Below are positions 55,962 through 64,000 of a stretch of DNA of 64,000 bases, in pieces. Position numbers and translations under genes: made by a program. The DNA is taken from the NCBI GenBank assembly GCA_021018995.1, contig CM037593.1, positions 35,353,810 to 35,417,809 on the forward strand. Direction: 5' to 3'. Origin of the DNA: Chloranthus sessilifolius (lineage: Eukaryota; Streptophyta; Magnoliopsida; Chloranthales; Chloranthaceae). Under the pieces are notes generated by a model. The model was not told the origin of the DNA. It was given only the letters and a program-made list of their open reading frames with translations, and did not search any database. The number at the start of each line of letters is the position of its first letter. Within the stretch, counting starts at the first letter, position 1.

Positions 55962-58533
55962 TGTGACGGCCCGACTTTTCCTCATACAATCTTTGGGAAA
56001 GGTCGCGTCGTTGGATCACCTAATATGACCCTTTCTTACAAGTGCATCATATACAAAGCATTAATTTACATAAGCGATTTAACAACTCTAATTATGAAGA
56101 CAATATGGCAACCATCTTATATTCATTTATTTATCTATCTAAAATAGTAAAATAAACCAAGAGATATAAACAAAAATAAAAAGGTGCAATGTATAGCTTT
56201 CCATCGATGAAAGTCGTCCGTCATCTAAACAAATGGAAAGAAAACCTATCCACACACAGTAGTAATTGTATCAAAGCAAAACATGGTACTATTCTTACAC
56301 AAGTTTCTCTCTCAAAATATATTTCTCTCTCTCTACCAGATCTAAGGAAAATAGTCCTCAGCCGACTCTTCTCCCTCTTCTTCGTTGTCCTCCTCCTCTT
56401 CCTCAGGCTGGTACGTAGGATCACCCTCATGCTCAGGGTCCTGATCAAGACCTATAGTTGACATGGAGTTGTGGGATGAACTATCATCAAAGCTCAGTAA
56501 GGAACTAACAATGCTCGCCCATATGTTAGTATGTCAATTCATGTTCTTGATGCATAAAATATATTCTAAAACACATATTACAATATATACAACAATTAAT
56601 CATGCTAGAATAGATACAAGGATTCATGCTGAACATATTTAGCTTAAACAAGATATCAGACGTAAAACATACATGTACAAGAAACACAACCATATACGAG
56701 AAATAAGATTTTCAAGCTCCTGAGTTAGCGGGATCACTTATCAAGCTCCCGAGTTAGTGGGATCACTTGAATCAAGACATCAAGCTCCCGAGTTAGTGGG
56801 ATCACTTGAATCAAGACATCAAGCTCCCGAGTTAGCGGGATCACTTGGCTCAAAACGAAGCAGGTGTATACAAGGAATCAAGAGAAAACCAGACGTGGAA
56901 ATTACATGAAATCAAGCATGTGAAAACATCATGAGTAAACAATGTCTTCAAGTATATCAACATGAATTATGGAACAAATACCAGGTAAGACGTAAACATA
57001 GTCATGCATCGAAACTAAAAACTAGCATAACCAGATTATTAATAATCACGTACGTATTATAACTTGCTATCAAGATTAGAATGCGAAATAACATATAAAC
57101 TAGCAAGATCAAATCCCTACCTTGGGATCAAGTCTACGTGTTACACGTGCATGAATCCAAGCTAAAGTCTCTTTTTATGAGCTCCTCATGAGCACCTAAG
57201 ATACATATAATTGTGTTTAACATGTTTAGCATACACACTGGGTCACTACAGACCCCCCATGTGAAGACTATACAATCAACGAAACTTAAAGTTCAACACA
57301 ACACACACATACAAGCATACCTAGGGTTGCCTCAGCAAGGCACAGGGTTGCCGCGGCTAGCCCTTCAGATCACACCTTGCCGCGACAAGCCTGATGAACA
57401 TGGCTTGCTGCGTGTTTCTCTCTGGTTTTTGGTTCTCAATCTTTCTGAGATTTTATTCTACACTCACATGCCAGTTTACACTATTTTCACTTTAATTATT
57501 TCCAATTATTTGTTTATTTGTATCATTAGATTGGTATCTAAGGTTTTCGGAGCATAGAAATCAAAGATTTTGATTTCGAAACCCTATCCGATCGTCTGGA
57601 ATCGACATCAACAACCTATGATCTATTGTAAAAGAAACTAATCTAAAAGAACTAATCTAATACATGGCTTGAGTTTATGGAATACCTCTTGGTGGATTCT
57701 TTGGTTGTAACCGCATAAAAAAAAATATTGGTGTCGAAATCGCGGTGTTGATTTAGAAACTAGTGATGGGAGGAATTTACAGATATCAGCCGGTCATCTC
57801 CCGCCAATGCTCCCAACCGAATTGTAAGGTCACTATGTGATTGAAGGGTTTGAAGAATTTGAAATGAGAAGTGGGTTTGAGAGCTAGAAGAGGGGTTTCC
57901 TTCTCTGGTTTTGCTTGGCTTTGAAGATTAGTGCTTTGCTTGGTTTTGAAATCCGAAATGTGAAGGATAGGAAGAATGGCTGTGGGGGTTTTATCTCGTT
58001 TGCACTTAACGTGCATGGAATTAGAGAGTGACTCACTTGCTAACGTGGGAGTTAGCAAGCGTAATTCGAATTATAAGCCTTATATGGCTTGGATCTCATA
58101 TGTTTTTGCTACACTCTTTTAGTGTATGCGGGAGTAGTTTTAAGTGTGATGTACTTAAATAAAGTCCGATTTAGGCATGCTATACTGACTTTCGGTTACG
58201 GATTTCTACACAAGTTAGATCAAATCAATTGTATACATTATATATATTGGCCAGTGGTGTACATGCTAATGTCAAGTTAAAGTGTACATTTGATACACTT
58301 ACATTAAGTAATAGGTTAATCTAAAAAATTCTCGTGTATATTTGATACACTATTGTTTGAGTGAAATGGTACTTGGTCAACTAAATCAATATACTAGGCC
58401 ACTTAGGGTCCCATTATTTCACAATCATCTTTACCAAATTCAATCAGTTCTTTATGTCTTGTGTTAGGCACAAACCTGACCCTACCCGAGTCCGTACCGG
58501 GTATGGTTGGTTTAAAATTTGGTAGCTGTTACA
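55962..58533 (-). repeat. 5' LTR of element C
   Basis: It runs on the minus strand from TGTAACAGCTACC at 58,533 to ...GGGCCGTCACA at 55,962, about 2.57 kb. The part 55,962-57,536 matches the 3' LTR. The outer kilobase (57,537-58,533) has no counterpart there. A CATATAAGGC box near 58,085 is a plausible TATA. Direct repeats of AAGCTCCCGAGTTAGNGGGATCACTTG type occur at about 56,710-56,850. Short frames within are not genes. Confidence 0.75.
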
Positions 58534-58538
58534 TGATT

Positions 58539-58954
58539 TTAGGAAGTTGTTAATTAGATTAAATCTGTATTGATAACATCTTAGACTTGATTGACGACCA
58601 ATGCTAAGAAACTAGAGATATGGTGTAACGGTACTGTTTAAATTCGTAAATATTCGATAGCTGAAGATTGGGATTGACGACCTCAATCAGAAGGAGTATT
58701 TGGATTTATTTTTATGCATTTTAGATTAATAAACCATTCTTTTATTCATATTTCTCCAGTAGATTAGATCTTAAACATAAATAAAAGTTTTTAAGATAAG
58801 GATTTAAGTAGAAGATATAAATAAGAAATAATTAGAGAAATAAACTTCCTCATGGGAACGATCCCATACTAGTACTATAATTTCCATTGTGCACTTGCAA
58901 TAGGTTAAGGCTTAAATTTAATATAATAATAATATACATAATAAACAACAATCA
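58539..58954 (+). repeat. 3' LTR of element 3, segment 3
   Basis: It resumes TTAGGAAGTTG exactly where element C interrupted, matches the last 416 bases of the 5' LTR, and ends ...CAATCA. AGAGT follows, the duplicated target. Confidence 0.85.
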
Positions 58955-59201
58955 AGAGTCAAAGACCAGGTCCAACTGGGGGATAAATTGCGCCAGTGGT
59001 GGGGCATGTAATCGATTGCGCACACTGGTTAGGGCGCGTAATTGGGTTTCAAGGCGGTCTGTGGGAGGAACAGGTCTAGTCCAAGTGGGGTCAATTGCAC
59101 ACATTAATCTGTGCATGCAATTGAATTGCACGCCTCTGTGAGGGCACAAAATTTGGGTGAAATTCAGGATCTTCCTCGGACTAGATCGGGTTTGAGTCAC
59201 A
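58955..59201 (-). mobile_element. LTR E, right part (U3), with four palindromes
   Basis: It continues the U3 cut at 27,894. Palindromes at 58,986-59,012, 59,014-59,043, 59,093-59,122 and 59,124-59,153 (arms such as AATTGCACACA / TGTGCATGCAATT) share the theme of the four on the left side. A plausible outer end is GAGTCACA at 59,194-59,201, which on the minus strand starts TGTGACTC. Confidence 0.55.
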
Positions 59202-60100
59202 GGGCTATTGTTTCAATCCGGGAATCAGCCATACACTATTGCTTCAGTATATGGTTCCCATTTTCAGTGTAATAAGGCCTTCCGGAGAGGGTCAGTCCCT
59301 TTTCGAGAGTCGTGGGTAAGGTCAAAGGTTGATCAAATAGGTTTGTATACTCTGAGAGGCCGATATTCGACTCGTTCTTGTGGAATAAGAAAGCGTCGAA
59401 GAAGTAGACACCCCTCTTTTGAGGTGCCTACTCATTTCTTTGAGAGATCACAAGTGCGAACCAAAGAATTTACATGAAATGCTTGGCTTTCTTATCTATC
59501 AGCACAAGCTAAAGGGGAGTATTCGGGGGCCTAGTGGTAACTGTTGAGAGATGTATCCTCATTTGAAGGTGCGAGTCACATGTCGCGACCTGCTGCAATT
59601 GGCAGTCAAATAGGGGAAAATTGACACAATTGAGAGGCTTATCGTCATCTGTGGGTGCAAGTGGCATCGTGTCACATGTCGCGACCTGCTATAAGTGGCT
59701 ATCAGATAGAGGGAGAAATAGTCATATCCTGATCCGCGAGTGCAAGTGGCATCCTGTCGCATGTCGCGACCTGTTGCAAGGGGCAGTCAGACAATGGGAA
59801 ATGGTGCTAACATGGTAGTGGGGGGCATTATACAAATGTCCCAAGACAAGGTTCAGTGACCAAATAATATGTTATAATATGATATCATGGTGAAGACTTT
59901 CGCAAGTCATGTCAGATCAGGCACGTCATTGCTCATACCAATGGTACGTCAGGGGTCCTTTTCTAGTGGACATATGTGAGTTCTCAGAGTTGAGTATATT
60001 CAGTGTTCAGTTTTCCAAGGGAAAGGACGGATTGGAGTGATGAGAAGTGAATTTTGATAGACAGGGGTTTTTTTTAAAATTTGGGGGTTTTAATTTAAGA
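59202..60100. other. degenerate repeat DNA with three tandem units
   Basis: No recognisable domain. At about 59,569-59,801 three units of roughly 65-75 bases share CATGTCGCGACCTG, preceded in two units by GTGCAAGTGGCAT. The open frame 59,208-59,477 is arginine- and serine-rich but matches nothing I know. It probably belongs to a decayed retroelement. Confidence 0.5.
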
Positions 60101-61050
60101 TCAATTCAGTGGTAAAACGGTGAAAAATGTGGCTTCTAAGATGTTATTGAGCAGATCCAATATAACGGGATTTATGGACCCGACTATTTATGTGGTTGTC
60201 AAGACGACACTTGGTATGCCGAATTCTCCGTCTAATCTTCTCGCGAATACTGATGATTGCCTCTTATGGGAGGACTACAGTGATTCGCGAGTCGAGAGAC
60301 AGATTTTGAAAATATTTGACTTAATATTAGCTAACTATATTTTACAAGGAATATCGAGTGAAGGAGAGGGTGATACTTACCTAATTTGTTGGGTGATGGG
60401 ATGTCCGGATCGCTTGATGAGATGTCTACGAAGGGACTTGATATCTGATGGGTGGAATGGGACGTCGGAGAAATTCGTTTCTTCTTCTATTGACGAGTGT
60501 ATGTTTCTACTATGGTGGAGTCTGGCGACTGTTGCGTGATGGGATATTTGGAACTCGTTGCGATGGGACATGATGATTCTCATGGTCAGGCATTTGGAGG
60601 GAGGTTCGACTCTTCGCAATGGGACATTGGTTGAGTCTCTCATTCTGGTTGTGTGCTGTGGCAGGTTGTGACGGGGCCTGGTGGTTATGCGATGAGGCAT
60701 TTCGGTTGGTGACTCCTTAACTGTCTTGAGGTTGTGATGGGATAGTGATGGTGTATTTCTTTCTTTGGCAGATCTTGGTTATGTGATGGGTTGAGGTTAG
60801 TTTGAATGGTGTCTAAAGTCATGACGGGATTTGCCTTTGGCCTTGGTGGTGTGGAGGGGCTTTAGCGTCACGAGGGGACATGAAGGCGTGACTGATTAAT
60901 GTCAATAAGCTTAGGTGTTGGGATAGCGGTGGTTATATGTGTGCTTTGTTGTGATAGGACGTGTTATGAGGCATTAATGACTCTCTCTCTGGTCGGCGTG
61001 TGAGGTTATGTGAAGGGACAAGGGAGAGTGATTTTGATCATGGAATTATT
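60101..61050. repeat. G/T-rich region with GATGGGACA-type repeats
   Basis: Strong G/T skew. GTGATGGGA, CGATGGGACATG, CAATGGGACATTGG, GTGACGGGGC and GTGATGGGATAG recur every 30-60 bases. A 139-codon frame at 60,120-60,539 has no recognisable motif. Likely decayed element or satellite-like DNA. Confidence 0.45.
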
Positions 61051-62989
61051 AATCTTGTGGCTACTTTGTCATTATTCAGATGTTTTTGTTGCTTTTGTGT
61101 CACGATGGATCTTTTATTATTATTATTTTTTTTTTTTTTAGGTCCCGATCATGGGAGGTATTTTGAAATCTTTGGGTTGTGTTATGTTGATGGGACTATT
61201 GAGCGATTCTTTTATTTTATTTTTATTTCCTTGGGTTATTTATCGCATCAGAGAGAGTGGCAGGTATTGGGGTGTGATTTGGTGGCGATGGGATTGTGGG
61301 GGGGGGGGACAGTTTTCCTTTTGATTTTATTATTTGTTCGATTATTTGTTGATTTTTATTTGCTTTGATTTGATTATTTTTATTTTGTCTTATTTTGTTT
61401 TGCTGTATTTTATTTTATTTTATTTTTTGACTCTTGTTTTTGGCCTCAGACTAGGGTGTCGGTTGTGGTGTAAGGATGTTCGGTTGCAATTATGGTCTGG
61501 AGTCTTATCATTGGATTTTTGTATATTTTGTTTCCTTATTTTTAGGGAATTTCATGTGTTTGTTTTGTTTAAGGTATGGGTGTTTTTTTATTCCCTTATT
61601 TTGTGGAGGTGACACTTGTTGGAAATGTGTGACTTTAAGTTTCTAGATTGATGTGTTGGGTGTTTTGATGCCATTGGCTTATTTGTTTAGTCATGGATTT
61701 ATTTTTCTTTTAGGGGGTGAGTGTTTTGTTCCTATGGGTTTATCTTTATTTTTCATGGATTGTGGTTCTTTTCCAAGGGGTATGTGTCTTGTTTTAATTT
61801 AATTAGATGAAGGGGTTTTTAAAGTGAGACACTTATCTTATTATGGTGAAAGGGGCATAGGTTATAAATAAGTGTTTAGGGGTTGGGCTTCATTTTGTTA
61901 TTTTATTATTAGTTTTGTAATTTTAGCATTTAGACTATAGTACATTTTATTTAATGTCTTTTCTTCCATTTTATTTTGTATCCCGGATATTAAGTCCTAA
62001 AGGAGTTTGTAATGGTGATTTATGTATATTATTATTATTATTTTTTGTTTGAGAATGAGCGGTATTGGGAATGTGGAGTAGTGCCCGAGGCGTCACTCTA
62101 TTAGGGGAAGAGATGGAAGAGTTAAAGGTGGAGAAAAGAAAACCAAGGAAGAGAGTTGTGTTAGAGTTCACGTGATCGGTGTCAGTTGCTCCTTTGTAGG
62201 TTCTGTGGATCGACCTTTGGTTGGCTGTCCCTTGGGGGTTTCCAAGATCGGCCTTTCATGGGTGTGCGCTGCAGATCCTCGGTGGCTTTTTGTGAGTCAC
62301 TCTTTCTTCTCTACCGGCTCGGGGCTCTGCGATGCTGACATTTTATTGTGTGATCTGGAAGATTGTATCATAAGTAGCATCTCAGGGGAAAAAGGAGGTG
62401 AAGATGAGATTTTGGTTAGAATTCGTTCAGTGTGTGCTTCCTCTTTGGGCCTCTCAACCATTTCTCCCTTTTCTTTGTGTCGTTATTCGGGCATTTTCCC
62501 TCAGGGGTGCCCATTCTGATTTAAAATTCGCCTTTTGTTTGGCAGGTTTAGTTTGATTCCTATTTTTGGGTTGTAATTATTTTTGTATATTCAAAGGGTA
62601 TGCCTTTGGTGTAATTTGTATAAAAAGTGAATTATTTTATAAATTTATTTTAAGTTTCTTAAATTCTGGTTTGATTGGATTTATTTTGGTGTGGTTTAGT
62701 TTGGTCTACTTAATCTTGATTTGGTCCTGGGTGAGGTTTGGTTTGGTTTGTGTTGGTGTCATATTGGTTTGAGTTCTGACGGGCTCTGATCAGGCTTAGT
62801 GTTTATGTGTTTAAGTGGTTTTTTAGAGGCGTGCGCATATAGGTGAGGCATTCCCTAATTTTCGGAGTGCATGGGCATGGGTGTGACGTGTATGATGTAA
62901 ATTCTGGGCTGTAGGTGTTAGATATGGCTAAGTTCCGAGTTTGGTCCATGGTTGCTGCTATGTACATATATTTTTTGTCATGCCTAGGT
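61051..62989. other. T-rich degenerate region, no gene recognised
   Basis: T-rich on the plus strand, so translated frames are artificially hydrophobic. A TATAAATA-like box at about 61,863 and a leader-like stretch to 62,170 resemble an LTR promoter. The frame 62,172-62,519 matches no known domain. I cannot assign an element. Confidence 0.4.
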
Positions 62990-64000
62990 AATTACGGCTT
63001 GGTTCAGGGCGTTGGATTCAATTATGCGCCTGGTTGTGTGCACGCAAATGAAAGGTTCAAAGAGGCAATTACGCGTTGCATTGTGTGCGTGTAATCCAAT
63101 TGCGCGTTGTAATCAGTGCGCGTGATTGGAGTGCCGTTAGGTCACTGTGTGGGTGACCTTTCAAATTGTGCGCATGGTGGAGGGTGCGAAATTGACTCGT
63201 CGCACTTTTTGGGTCGACAAAAGTTGAATTACGCGCGCTAGGTAGAGCGCATGATTTGGATTGTGCGCAAGTGTCTGCGTGCGCGATTCAATTACGTGTC
63301 GGGTGCTGAGCGCGTGATTGACTCGTGCTCTATGTAAGCCACAAGAATTTTCATTTCTCCCGCGCTCTCTGGTTTCTTCTTCGATTTTTACTCTTCCTTG
63401 CTTCCTTGTGCTCCGATATCTGTGTTTCTACGCTATCTCGTGATCCGCTCATCCATTTTGAGCACCGTTTCTTACTTTCTCTTCAGTTCTTCATGCTCTT
63501 TGTTTTGAGATGGAGTATGAGGGTAGTGACCGACTTTTCCTGATTGCTTTAGACTTGGAGTAGATGGTATTGGAGGAAGGGGAGACTCTTGAGATTCCTT
63601 CTGGTGCCGTGCTCCTGGGCTCGGTGGGGATGCTGAGGGCGACGCTACTCTGTGTCGGGCTCCGCCTTCGATTTGCATTTCGTTGGAGGAGTTCTTTGCG
63701 ACGGATCAGGTAGGTGCCTGTGAGCAAGAGTTTCTTCTTTTACTTCCTAGGCATTTAGGTCATAACATAGATTCTTAGGATATGGAAACCCACTTTACTT
63801 TATGTCAAACTCGCATCTAGCGTTAGTGTGCGTGCACATTCATGCATCATGCCTGTATCTAGCTCTAGGTCACATTTATTTTACCGTTTTGTGTTTCCTT
63901 TATCTTCTTTTGCGTGCTTCATCGTCTGTTATTCTTGTCTTCTCGTTGTTTGCTGTTACTATTGATATGCTCTTTAAGTTGTTCTAATTAAGTCTTAACC
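62990..64000 (+). mobile_element. LTR-like sequence at the window edge, E-related U3
   Basis: About seven imperfect palindromes with an AATTACGCGC / GCGCGTAATT theme occupy 63,018-63,320. A weak TATA-like CTATGTAAG at about 63,330 and a pyrimidine-rich leader (TTTCATTTCTCCCGCGCTC) follow. It resembles LTR E in motif but lies in the opposite orientation, and it runs off the window end. Boundaries unknown. Confidence 0.4.
63018..63320. repeat. palindrome array at right edge (about 7 units)
   Basis: Units of about 30 bases, for example arms CAATTACGCGTTGCA / TGTGTGCGTGTAAT (63,066-63,094), AATTGCGCG / CGCGTGATT (63,098-63,127) and AATTACGCGCGCT / AGAGCGCATGATT (63,228-63,257). Same theme as LTR E. 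Confidence 0.7.

Larger units (their letters stand above)
45864..58533 (-). mobile_element. chromovirus-type LTR retrotransposon C, split by solo LTR D
   Basis: A minus-strand element inserted in the element 3 LTR; TSD AGATT (45,859-45,863) versus TGATT (58,534-58,538). It has a fuller gag than B, then protease, RT, RNase H and integrase, the same two introns, and a tRNA-iMet primer site. Its integrase is interrupted by D. Pol is closely related to B, but LTRs and gag differ in detail. The two LTRs match only in their inner halves. Confidence 0.85.
27895..58954 (+). mobile_element. element 3: LARD-like Athila relative, split by B and C
   Basis: The 5' LTR (27,895-29,523) matches three separated pieces of a 3' LTR (36,468-37,515; 45,700-45,863; 58,539-58,954) that sum to 1,628 bases against 1,629. 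The flanking TSD is GGAGT versus AGAGT (one mismatch). The internal region holds a tRNA-Asp primer site, a broken Athila-type gag and a second ORF, but no protease, RT or integrase. It must have been mobilised by a relative's enzymes. LTR identity, judged over about 240 bases, is roughly 92 percent. Confidence 0.85.

Noticed and set aside
59208-59477. 89-codon basic frame as a small gene
   Set aside because: No recognisable motif, in decayed repeat DNA; left as unassigned.
61000-62772. Hydrophobic frames suggesting membrane proteins
   Set aside because: The plus strand is T-rich, so any open frame codes for F, L, V and I; no start context, domain or conserved exon structure.

Overview
This is nuclear DNA from a land plant, most likely an angiosperm. 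It holds one intact spliced plant gene (a LONELY GUY cytokinin-activating enzyme) and about 50 kb of LTR retrotransposons of plant-specific types: Athila-like with a tRNA-Asp primer site, Tat/Ogre-like with two RNase H domains, and chromoviruses with a tRNA-iMet primer site. Nothing in the sequence fixes the species. Coordinates of exons, LTR ends and target-site duplications (TSDs) were read by eye.

Layout. 1-2.5 kb: intergenic, with a foldback repeat and a promoter-like stretch. 2.6-7.2 kb: LOG gene on the minus strand, seven exons, no internal stop. 7.3-11.2 kb: intergenic, with foldback repeats and two inverted MITE-like copies. 11.2-15.57 kb: 5' part of an Athila-like element (element 1) cut off by element 2. 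15.57-26.5 kb: Tat/Ogre-like element 2 (LTR, gag, protease, RT, RNase H, archaeal-type RNase H, integrase), lacking a recognisable 3' LTR. 26.8-27.9 kb: part of a minus-strand LTR (E), split by element 3 and resuming at 58,955-59,201. 27,895-58,954: element 3, a gag-bearing, pol-less (LARD-like) element with a second ORF. Its 3' LTR is split twice, by chromovirus B (37,516-45,694, plus) and chromovirus C (45,864-58,533, minus). C is itself split by solo LTR D (49,362-51,200). 59.2-64 kb: degenerate repeats and another LTR-like U3.

The nesting order is clear: E, then element 3, then B and C, then D. TSDs are ATATA for B (exact), GTCCT for D (exact), AGATT/TGATT for C and GGAGT/AGAGT for element 3. 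Every retroelement gene is broken. Nearly all premature stops are explained by C-to-T change (CAG/CAA to TAG/TAA, CGA to TGA, TGG to TAG/TGA), as expected of methylated, silenced DNA.

Most notable observations: (1) five or six LTR families, unrelated in sequence, each carry an array of short palindromes; (2) chromoviruses B and C share two spliceosomal-type introns at the same codons; (3) a non-gag-pol ORF family occurs in two different elements, once inside an LTR; (4) the two LTRs of C share their inner half but have unrelated outer halves; (5) the 3' LTR of B ends in a short duplicated LTR terminus.
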